Shown: one piece after another, positions 41,922-49,820 of the stretch
Layout of the letters: the number at the start of each line of letters is the position of its first letter
How positions within the stretch are numbered: the stretch's first letter is position 1
Source: DASWIG01 sp965371445
Lineage (GTDB): Bacteria; Acidobacteriota; Thermoanaerobaculia; Multivoradales; J023
Direction of reading: 5' to 3'
NCBI GenBank assembly: GCA_965371445.1
Contig: CBDUYN010000015.1
Span: forward strand, 35,109 to 99,108
DNA: 64,000 bases
The notes under the pieces: generated by a model
Databases searched by the model: none
What the model saw: the letters and a program-made list of their open reading frames with translations, nothing else
What the model was told of the DNA's origin: nothing
Translations under genes and position numbers: made by a program

Positions 41922-44900
41922 TCATGGACCACCGACCGATCTTGACCATGCTGACGTGTCCCCGGACTCGAAGCCATCCTGGAAAATATCGGTCGCATGC
42001 ACGTAGTTTACCATCGCCGTGTGATCGTTCGCTGGCATGGTCAGCGTGTTCGTCGTCGAGGCGCTGCTGTCGTTGTCGGTGCCGGTCCAGCTTGCGACGA
42101 TCCAGCCCGAAGCAGGGCTGGCTGTCAATTGGATCAACGACCCGACCGTGTACTGTCCCGTCGGGCACCCGCCTGAGCTCGCCGGCCAGGCCGATGGATT
42201 TCCACCGGAGCCGGTGTGCGACAGCGTCAGGGTGTAGCAGATCGGTGGCTCCTCCACATAGGCGACGGCTACGGTGTGATTACTCGCTGGCATGATCACC
42301 GCATTGGTCTCCGCGGTGCTGGCGTCGTTCACCGTGCCAGTCCAGCCTCCAACCATCCAGCCCATCGACGGGCTCGCAGTCATCTGAATCGATTCTCCGC
42401 CATGGTACTGGCCGGATGGGCAGCCGTCAGAATTGGCCGGTGAGGCCACGGGGTCGGCACCCGAGCCCGTGTGCGCTCGCGTCAGGCTGTAGCACGGAGG
42501 AGGTAACTGCGTGTAGTTGACCGTCACAGCGTGATTGCTCGCCGGCATGCTCACCGTATTGGTCGTCGACGTGCTGGCGTCGTCAATCGTTCCGGTCCAG
42601 CTCCCTACCAGCCAGCCGGTCGCCGGACTGGCGGTCACCTGGACCGATGCTCCGGCCTCGTACTCACCGGACGGACAGCCGGGGGAACTGGTCGGTGAAG
42701 CTACGGGGTCGGCACCCGAGCCCGTGTGCATTCGCGTCAGGCTGAAGCACGGAGGCGGTATCTGCTCGTAGTTGGCCGTCACAGTGTGATTGCTCGCCGG
42801 CATGCTCACCGTATTGGTTGTCGACGTGCTGGCGTCGTCAATCGTTCCGGCCCAACTCCCGACGAGCCAGCCGGTTGCCGGACTGGCTGTCACCTGGACC
42901 GATGCTCCGGCTGTGTACTGGCCGGACGGACAGCCGGGGGAACTGGTCGGTGAGCTTGAGGGATCTCCGCCGGTCCCTGTGTGCTCTCGAGAGAGGCTAT
43001 AGCAGGTGGGCGGGGCGGTGGTGTTGACGATGATGTCGACTCCATCCGGATAGGGGCTCTCATTCGGATCATTTGACGACACGAGGAGTCGTCGAATGGA
43101 CGTTCCAGCGGGTGCGGCGTCCAGGTCGACGCTCACCGTGACTTGCCGTGACCCTCCGGGCGCCACGTCGAAGGGAGCCGACGGCACCCATTCGATCCAC
43201 GATCCGGCGGACTGGAGTTGCATCGAGGTGATCGACAGCGTCGTGTCGCCGTCGTTGTGGATCGTAAAGGCCTGGCCGGCCGAACCCGAAATGAGCGCGT
43301 CCACGTTGACCCGGATGCCCGGGAGAAGCGGGTAAAAGGAATCACCCGGGCAAGCCTTGCTGCTGCAGACGTGTGCGGACGGGTTGCCGTCGCGATGGCC
43401 GCTGATGTTGTCGAGGTTCAGCTCCGTTGCCGCATGGAAAGACATCTCCAGGGGCTCGACTCCTTCGCGAGAGGCAATCCAGGCGAGCAGCGCCTCGAGG
43501 CTCTGAATAGCCGCCGTCGTCGGTAGGGTCGACGTATAACTCCCAAGCAACGCGATTCCCTGCGTGCCGTAGTTTCGGCAGGAGAAGTGGGCGCCCTTCA
43601 CGTTGTCACCGCCCGCGCGACCCACGTAGATCACACCAAGCGGATCGATAAGGTAATTGTAACCGATATCATTCCAGCCGCGCGTATTTGTGTGGTACGA
43701 CCAGATACTGCGTACCTGCGCCGGCCAGTCTACGGCCGAGTTTGTGGTCTCCGTATGATGGACGATGAGGTGTGAAACGGGAGGATATTCGTATGGCCAG
43801 AAAGGCGAGTCCTCGCCATCCGGACAGCCCCACTGCGTCCGGGACAGTGCCGTCGGCTCGGACGCCAGGAGCCGCTCCAAAAGCCGAACGGGCGTCTCGC
43901 CCGGATCGATGAAGACGAAAGTGAGCGAAGTGAGTGCCGGTGACGACCCACCCTCGGTCTTGGCCAGACGAACCGCGTATTGGATCAAACCGGTGCCTTC
44001 GGTGACGCCAATCAGGTTTCCGAAGAAAAGTGAGGAAGACCGATCGGTCAAGTGCTCGTCAACGGTGACGTCGGCCCAAGCTGACCAATCGACTCCGTTC
44101 ACTGAGGAGCGAATGACAATCTCCGGAGTACCGTCGCCAGGGAGAGCTGTCCACTTGATTCCTAGAGAAGAGAAGGGAATCGGAGCCAGGATCGGAAGGG
44201 ATTCCACGACACCCTCTTCGACACCGTCCGCCAACTGAAGACCCACCGTGCCCGTCATGATGTCGCGCGATGAACCGAAGCGCGCACGGTTGCCGAGCTC
44301 GACGTCAATCTCTGTGCTGACGACAGCGGGTTGATCGGAGGCGTCACCCGCCTTTGCTTCAGGGCTCGAGAAGAAATCTGGGTCCACCGAAGATGGAGAG
44401 CCGAAGGTCAGCGAAAGAGGGGTGATCCGGATGTCCGGAGTGCCAGCGTCGCTGAACTCGGCGTCGCGGGAAACGAGGCCGCCGTAGGTGTTGGCGCCTT
44501 CATAGACGACAAAGTGGAGGTGGTTGGGAATGGACGTTCCGTTGTCAATGACGTTGCTGATGTAGCCGAGAATCGTCGATGGTGTCACGGATTGTCCGAG
44601 GCTGACCACGACACCCTCCATGTGGAGATACCCGCTCCACCAGGTGATGCCGTTCGACGAGTGCTCGACGAGGACCGATCCAGATCGTTCGCCAGGTCCG
44701 TGCAGACCCGCATACCTTACGACCGTACCACTGGCCACAGCGAAGACCGGCGCGCCGTCGTCAAGGTCTCCGATGAGGTTCATGTCCCAGGCGAAGGTGT
44801 CGTCGGAACCCGCGATGCCACCACCCGGACCATGAAAGCCGGTCTGATGTTGACAGAAGGTCCACTCGTCGGGGGAGTTGTTACACACTGAGTTCTCAAC

Positions 44901-46517
44901 CCCCGTGACGCGGTACGGTCCCTCCACCGGCGGCATGACGCTGAGATTGGACGCTCCGGGGGCATCGACCGTGAAGGTGTACGGGCTCGACGAGCCACCG
45001 TCGGGGTTGATCACCTGGGCCGTCCACGTCGCTGCCGCGGTGGTGAAGTTGGCGCTCAGTGAGACCTGGCCACTGTTGACGAAGGTAGTTGACTTGTCGA
45101 AGGTGTCACCGTAGGTGATGTCCTCCAGGCGGACGATGCAACCCGAAACAAAATCGCTACCGTAGACTGTGAAGCTCTGGATAGCGTCCGCCCCGGGCAC
45201 AGGGTCCGGACTGACGCTCGTGATTGAAGGAGGGGAAGCCGGCGAGATGGAAATCGGCGTATTGACCTTGTCGTCGCTCTCGTTGCTCTGACCGACCGTG
45301 CTGTACACGTCGATGATGACCCACACGTAGTACGTACCGCTGAGCCCTCCGGGGATCGATACCGATTCATTATGGGTGTAGGATGACCCTGCCGAAAGCG
45401 ACGGCGTCGTCACCGTCCTGAGCAACGGGTCGTCCGTTGTCACGTTCGAGGACGATGAGCTCAGGCGGATGTTCGTTGTTGACGAGCTCGCCGTAGCGGT
45501 TCCTTCGTTATGCACGGTGATGCTTACCGTCATAGCCCCGCCTGCTTCGACGTTGGACGGGTTCGCGCTGAGATTCAGCGGCACGAGCTCGGGGGTAGCG
45601 GCGATGACCGCGATCTGCCGATTGGCCTTGTCGTTGCTTTCGTCGCTTTGACCGATCGCACTGTCGACGTCGAGGATGACCCACACGTAGTAGGTTCCCG
45701 AGCTCCCGTTGGGGATTGTCAGAGACTCGTTGTGGGTGTACGACGATCCAGCACCCAGGGATGGCGTCGTCACGGTCTTTAGCAATGGGTCGAAGGTTGT
45801 CACGTTGGACGAGGAGGTGCTTAGCCGGATGTTTGTTTTTGATGACGCTGCAGTCGCTGTACCGATATTGCGAACGGTAAAGCTCGCTGTCACGTTGCTT
45901 CCGGCGTTCACCGACGAGGGGCTCACCGACAAGCTTTGGGGGACCAGGTCCGGCGAGTTGTTCTCGTAGTAGACGCGAATCCACCACTCGTCGATGTAAC
46001 CGCTGTCGAGCTGCTCCTCGTCTCTGGCGTAGAGGTACCACGTGCGATTCGCCGAGAGGCCGTTGTAGGTTGATACTCCGTATGTGGTTCGGGACGGGTT
46101 GTCAGCGCTACCGCCCTCCCGTTGCCACAGGTCGACGTTGCCAAGGTTGCCTTGAGGGTCGGCATTGAGATCGATGTTGAGATCGCCGGAGTACGGGTGA
46201 ACGCAGCGGAAGTAGACGTCGATCCCCGTTACCGTCGCGCCGCTGGGCGCATCCGATATCGTGATCGTGCTCGACACAAATCCTCCCGCGTCGGGAATGC
46301 TGACATTAGCGCTGCTGAACTTGTACGAGCTGGCCTTGGTCGGGACAGTAATCGAGTTTCGCGCAGGCGAATCCTTCAGCGGGTATGCACTGTTTCCCGA
46401 AGCGCCCGATCTTTCGTCACCTTGGACACCAGAGGCACTGACGATTACGATCAAGATCGCGGAAAGAGTTTGCCTGAAAATGAAAGCTGGGCGCGTTTTT
46501 TGAATCGATCTGCCCAT
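41922..46517 (-). CDS. Large secreted protein with M23 peptidase and amidase-2 domains
   Basis: 1531 residues. In order: signal peptide; P-domain-like jelly roll (~50-180); two CARDB domains (~190-420, each with NNIGTA-type strands and DPLLxTVTTPSL); an IPT/TIG-like domain; an M23/LytM-like domain with FAWDMNLIGDLDDGAPVFAV and the zinc HxH in NHLHFVVYEG; a beta region; an N-acetylmuramoyl-alanine amidase (PGRP-type) domain with HLIVHHTET, GWNDIGYNYLI, YVGRAGGDN and ISGHRD; a P-like domain; four InlB-type repeats; and the tail DGFESGDTSAWS. It should cut both the stem peptide cross-links and the amide bond of peptidoglycan, outside the cell, and may attack other bacteria. The start has AAGGAA upstream. 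Confidence 0.85.
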   Translation of the reverse strand: MGRSIQKTRPAFIFRQTLSAILIVIVSASGVQGDERSGASGNSAYPLKDSPARNSITVPTKASSYKFSSANVSIPDAGGFVSSTITISDAPSGATVTGIDVYFRCVHPYSGDLNIDLNADPQGNLGNVDLWQREGGSADNPSRTTYGVSTYNGLSANRTWYLYARDEEQLDSGYIDEWWIRVYYENNSPDLVPQSLSVSPSSVNAGSNVTASFTVRNIGTATAASSKTNIRLSTSSSNVTTFDPLLKTVTTPSLGAGSSYTHNESLTIPNGSSGTYYVWVILDVDSAIGQSDESNDKANRQIAVIAATPELVPLNLSANPSNVEAGGAMTVSITVHNEGTATASSSTTNIRLSSSSSNVTTDDPLLRTVTTPSLSAGSSYTHNESVSIPGGLSGTYYVWVIIDVYSTVGQSNESDDKVNTPISISPASPPSITSVSPDPVPGADAIQSFTVYGSDFVSGCIVRLEDITYGDTFDKSTTFVNSGQVSLSANFTTAAATWTAQVINPDGGSSSPYTFTVDAPGASNLSVMPPVEGPYRVTGVENSVCNNSPDEWTFCQHQTGFHGPGGGIAGSDDTFAWDMNLIGDLDDGAPVFAVASGTVVRYAGLHGPGERSGSVLVEHSSNGITWWSGYLHMEGVVVSLGQSVTPSTILGYISNVIDNGTSIPNHLHFVVYEGANTYGGLVSRDAEFSDAGTPDIRITPLSLTFGSPSSVDPDFFSSPEAKAGDASDQPAVVSTEIDVELGNRARFGSSRDIMTGTVGLQLADGVEEGVVESLPILAPIPFSSLGIKWTALPGDGTPEIVIRSSVNGVDWSAWADVTVDEHLTDRSSSLFFGNLIGVTEGTGLIQYAVRLAKTEGGSSPALTSLTFVFIDPGETPVRLLERLLASEPTALSRTQWGCPDGEDSPFWPYEYPPVSHLIVHHTETTNSAVDWPAQVRSIWSYHTNTRGWNDIGYNYLIDPLGVIYVGRAGGDNVKGAHFSCRNYGTQGIALLGSYTSTLPTTAAIQSLEALLAWIASREGVEPLEMSFHAATELNLDNISGHRDGNPSAHVCSSKACPGDSFYPLLPGIRVNVDALISGSAGQAFTIHNDGDTTLSITSMQLQSAGSWIEWVPSAPFDVAPGGSRQVTVSVDLDAAPAGTSIRRLLVSSNDPNESPYPDGVDIIVNTTAPPTCYSLSREHTGTGGDPSSSPTSSPGCPSGQYTAGASVQVTASPATGWLVGSWAGTIDDASTSTTNTVSMPASNHTVTANYEQIPPPCFSLTRMHTGSGADPVASPTSSPGCPSGEYEAGASVQVTASPATGWLVGSWTGTIDDASTSTTNTVSMPASNHAVTVNYTQLPPPCYSLTRAHTGSGADPVASPANSDGCPSGQYHGGESIQMTASPSMGWMVGGWTGTVNDASTAETNAVIMPASNHTVAVAYVEEPPICYTLTLSHTGSGGNPSAWPASSGGCPTGQYTVGSLIQLTASPASGWIVASWTGTDNDSSASTTNTLTMPANDHTAMVNYVHATDIFQDGFESGDTSAWSRSVGGP
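42000..43020. repeat. Four tandem ~240-bp repeats coding InlB-type domains
   Basis: Each unit encodes CYSLTRxHTGSGADPVASP, then GCPSGQY, VQVTASPATGWLVGSW and TNTVSMPASNHTVTVNY. The first two copies in reading order are nearly identical at the DNA level, showing recent duplication. Confidence 0.8.
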
Positions 46518-46577
46518 GACCTTTTCCTTCCTTTGCGAGTTAGCATCTCTGACCTTCATTCCATACTCCTTGCCGGT

Positions 46578-47519
46578 TCAACCGACGACACTGAACGCGA
46601 AGATCTTCTTGCCGCCACTCGCCACACCAGAGCCGTAGGTCGGCAGAGGAGCAGAGCCGGCGTAGTAGAATCCATACTCTCCGGGTGTCAGGATGACTCG
46701 CGGAGTCACTCGATAGACTCCGGGAATGAGCTTCTCGTAGCCGGTCTCTCGCAGTACCTTCGGCGGGGCACCACTCTGGGCACCGACCCAGGTGTTGAGC
46801 TTGCCAGTGACGAACCAGCGGTGCCGTTTCTTGTGGTCGACGGAGAATTCCACCAGCAAGAACTCGCTCGGGTTCGTCGCTCCACTTGTCTCGTAACTGA
46901 GCCCGGTCTCCGTTTCTTCAAAGCAGAAGTAGAAGACCGGAGATCCTGCCGGAGCTCGCAGGTGGGAAGTCGTCCCCTGGATGACGGCCTTTGACTTCAC
47001 GGACTTGATTCCGTAGGTGATGCTGCTCAGAAAATGGCCACCGCTCTTCCCTTGTGTGTAGGTCGTGGGATCGATCTCGCGGAGTCCGTCCGGCGACTCG
47101 ACGAAGATTCCCGGGCTTGGACAAGGAGAGCCGGCAAACTGGGCCGCGACGTTCGGGGTGGCACTGGCTCCTTGACGGACGACGATGGTCTGCTCCGTTG
47201 TCAAAGGCGCCTTGGGTGCTTCCGTGGCCGCACCTGCGCTCGGCGAGGTCATCTCCGCGAGGACTTCCTTGGGGATCCCGGCCTCGGATAGTGCTATAAG
47301 CGCGTCGACGCTGGTATCGAAACGGGTCTGGGATGTCCGGATCTTGGCCAAGATCACTTCCGCGGGCAAGCCCGCTGCGTGCATCTTGATGACGCTTTCG
47401 TTGGTCACCACCTCATTCGGCGCTGCTGTCGTGCCAGCCGTGGCGAGGAGCTGGAGGAACAAGAGCGCCACGATCCATGTAAGACGCCGGCTCGGGTTGT
47501 TGGGATCGTTCTTGAACAT
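46578..47519 (-). CDS. Secreted protein of unknown function
   Basis: 313 residues. It begins MFKNDPNNPSRRLTWIVALL, a basic leader followed by a signal peptide (LLFLQLLATAGTTA). Residues ~35-90 are helical (VIKMHAAGLPAEVILAKIRT, ALSEAGIPKEVLAEM), a pattern seen in acidobacterial exported proteins. The C-terminal ~200 residues form a beta-rich domain (YFCFEETETGLSYETSGATN, PGVYRVTPRVILTPGEYGFY). No function can be assigned. Its leader and first residues copy those of the DUF11 gene upstream, 53 bases away, so the two are probably co-regulated. Confidence 0.6.
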   Translation of the reverse strand: MFKNDPNNPSRRLTWIVALLFLQLLATAGTTAAPNEVVTNESVIKMHAAGLPAEVILAKIRTSQTRFDTSVDALIALSEAGIPKEVLAEMTSPSAGAATEAPKAPLTTEQTIVVRQGASATPNVAAQFAGSPCPSPGIFVESPDGLREIDPTTYTQGKSGGHFLSSITYGIKSVKSKAVIQGTTSHLRAPAGSPVFYFCFEETETGLSYETSGATNPSEFLLVEFSVDHKKRHRWFVTGKLNTWVGAQSGAPPKVLRETGYEKLIPGVYRVTPRVILTPGEYGFYYAGSAPLPTYGSGVASGGKKIFAFSVVG

Positions 47520-47572
47520 CGTCGCTCTCCTTGGGTAGTTACCCCACCTGAAAGGCTCGCAGGGAGGTGAGC

Positions 47573-49645
47573 TCATGGGGAGCTCACCAAGACATTCACT
47601 GAGGCTGTGGCTCCCTCTCCTCCGTCGTGAACCGCGGTAGCCGTGTTGGGGATCAGGGTATTGTCATCAATGGAAGTGATCAGGGGGATGGGAAGCAGTA
47701 CCCCTTGGCTCTGTCCTGCAGGTAACGTCCCCAGGGTGTACACCGCAGTCTCTCCTGGCTCGCAGTAAGCACCTGCGCAATCACCGCTGATATTGTCGTC
47801 ATCGAAGTAGTCGGTTTCTCCCGGAATGATCAGACGAACTTCGACTCCCGCGAGAGCAGATCCTCCGGTGTTCGAGACCGTCGCGACGTAGTTGATCTGG
47901 CCGCCCGGCATCACCGGATCCGGGCTCGCAGTCAAGGCAACGGTCAAGGGAATGTTGGTCTGCACGGCCGTCGCGGCACCCGCGCGAGCACTCGCCGTCT
48001 CAGATGCGTCCGTGATTCCTGCGACAGCACTTACGAATCGCTCGGCGTCTGCCTGAACATGGAAGGTGATCGACTGCTCTCCCGAATCACCGGGACCCAG
48101 ATTACCTAGTACCCACAAGAACTCTTGACCATCTGTCGCCACAGGGATTCGAGGAGATCCTTTCGCTGTCATTAGTCCAGATGAGGCGCTCGTTGAGCCG
48201 GACCACGCGCTCGTATCGCCAGACTCAAACCCATCCACAAAGATAGTGGATGGTATTCCAACCGATGCCAGCATCCGGAGCGTTACGCCCGATAACGTCA
48301 CGTCGGAAGCATTGGCATAGGTGAGGGTGTAATCCAAAGATCCGCCTGGCGTCACGGGATCTCGATCTTCTGCTATTCCCAGAGTAAGTCCTGGATTTGC
48401 TCCTACCAAGACATTCACCGAGGCTGTTGCTCCACCGCCTCCGTCGTGTACTGCCGTAGCAGTGTTCGGAATCAGGGTGTTGTCATCAATGGGGTTGATC
48501 AGGGGTATGGGAAGTAGCACCACCTGACTCTGCCCTGCTGGTAATATGCCCAAGCTGTACACCGCCGTCTCCCCCGGTTCGCAGTAAGCACCTGCGCAAT
48601 CACCGCTGATACTGTCGTCATCGAAGTAGTCGGTCTCTCCCGGAATGATCAGGCGAATCTCGACTCCCGTGAGATCCGATCCACCATCGTTCGACACGGT
48701 CGCCACGTAGTTGATCTGATCGCCCGGCATCACCGGGTCCGGACTCGCGATCAAGGCGACGGTTAGAGGAATGTTGTCCTGTACCGCGGTCGTTGCAGCC
48801 GCATAAGCACTCGCTGTCCCGGAGCCGTTCGATATCTCTGCCATGCCCAGGACGAAGGCCGACGGCTGATTCACCAAGAGCACGATCGTCCGGTGGCCGC
48901 TTGAGCCGATCTCGAGCACTCCCAGGTTCCACCGCACTTCACCACCCACGACTACGCCCCCGGCACTTGACGACACGACCTGTGTACCCGCCGGTACTGG
49001 CATCCGGACCGTCACGTCGGATAACGTCACGCCAGACGTGTTGGCGTAGGTGAGGGTGTAGACTAAAGATTCGCCAGGCTTCACGGGATCTCGATCTTCT
49101 GTTATTCCCAGGGCTATTCCTGGATTGGCTTCCACCAAGACATTCACCGAGGCTATTGCTCCACCTCCTCCGTCGTGTACTGCCGTAGCAGTGTTCGGAA
49201 TCAGGGTGTTGTCAGGAATGGAGTTGATCAGGGGTATGGGAAGTAGTACTACCTGACTCTGTCCCGCGGATAGTAGCCCCAAGCTGTACACCGCGGTCTC
49301 CCCTGGCTCGCAGTAGGCACCTGCGCAGTCACCGCTGATACTGTCGTCATCGAAGTAATCGGTTTCTCCCGGAATGATCAGACGAACTTCGACTCCCGTG
49401 AGATCTGATCCGCCATCGTTCGCCACGGTCGCCACGTAGTTGATCTGCCCGCCCGGCATCACCGGATCCGGGCTCGCGGTCAAGGCGACATTCAATCCAG
49501 CAAGAGCCATCGTGGGCCAGGAGATGGACAGGCCAGCTACGGTGAGCAGCAAGGGTACTCGAATCTTTCGTCTTGTCACCGACCTTGCTTTCGCTCCGCC
49601 GTGGGCAAGTTGCCGACTCAGGTCGTTGGGATCGTTCTTGAACAT
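47573..49645 (-). CDS. Secreted DUF11-repeat protein
   Basis: 690 residues. After MFKNDPNDLSRQL and a signal peptide come about five DUF11-type immunoglobulin-like domains. Three are almost the same: VALTASPDPVMPGGQINYVA, RLIIPGETDYFDDD, GDCAGAYCEPGETAVYSLG and NTLIPNTATAVHDGGGGA. Between the fourth and fifth lies DGFESGDTSAWS, a motif also found at the end of the 41922 protein. It has no anchor or sorting motif at its C-terminus, which stops cleanly after a DUF11 domain. DUF11 proteins are surface or matrix proteins. It sits in the same secreted-protein block and shares its leader with its downstream neighbour. Confidence 0.8.
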   Translation of the reverse strand: MFKNDPNDLSRQLAHGGAKARSVTRRKIRVPLLLTVAGLSISWPTMALAGLNVALTASPDPVMPGGQINYVATVANDGGSDLTGVEVRLIIPGETDYFDDDSISGDCAGAYCEPGETAVYSLGLLSAGQSQVVLLPIPLINSIPDNTLIPNTATAVHDGGGGAIASVNVLVEANPGIALGITEDRDPVKPGESLVYTLTYANTSGVTLSDVTVRMPVPAGTQVVSSSAGGVVVGGEVRWNLGVLEIGSSGHRTIVLLVNQPSAFVLGMAEISNGSGTASAYAAATTAVQDNIPLTVALIASPDPVMPGDQINYVATVSNDGGSDLTGVEIRLIIPGETDYFDDDSISGDCAGAYCEPGETAVYSLGILPAGQSQVVLLPIPLINPIDDNTLIPNTATAVHDGGGGATASVNVLVGANPGLTLGIAEDRDPVTPGGSLDYTLTYANASDVTLSGVTLRMLASVGIPSTIFVDGFESGDTSAWSGSTSASSGLMTAKGSPRIPVATDGQEFLWVLGNLGPGDSGEQSITFHVQADAERFVSAVAGITDASETASARAGAATAVQTNIPLTVALTASPDPVMPGGQINYVATVSNTGGSALAGVEVRLIIPGETDYFDDDNISGDCAGAYCEPGETAVYTLGTLPAGQSQGVLLPIPLITSIDDNTLIPNTATAVHDGGEGATASVNVLVSSP
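47590..49500. repeat. Three near-identical ~350-bp DUF11-coding repeats
   Basis: Copies lie about 47590-47950, 48405-48765 and 49130-49495, separated by less conserved DUF11 units. Their close DNA match suggests recent copying or gene conversion. Confidence 0.75.
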
Positions 49646-49773
49646 CGTCGCACTCCTTGGATAGTTGCTTCATCTGGAGACACCTTCTCCGCGGTCTGGC
49701 CCATGCCGACGGGCCAGAGTCCCACGACCCTCATTCTCCCCGCCCAGCGGGTACACTGGAGTGCCCCTATATA

Positions 49774-49802
49774 GAAAAGCGCCAACGGGGGCCGCTGGCG
49801 CT
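49774..49802 (-). terminator. Rho-independent terminator of the CHAT-TPR operon
   Basis: On the minus strand AGCGCCA pairs with TGGCGCT around a GC-rich loop, followed by TTTTC and TATAT. It begins 19 bases after the stop of the CHAT gene. Confidence 0.7.
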
Positions 49803-49820
49803 CATCCTCTTTCGAGATTT

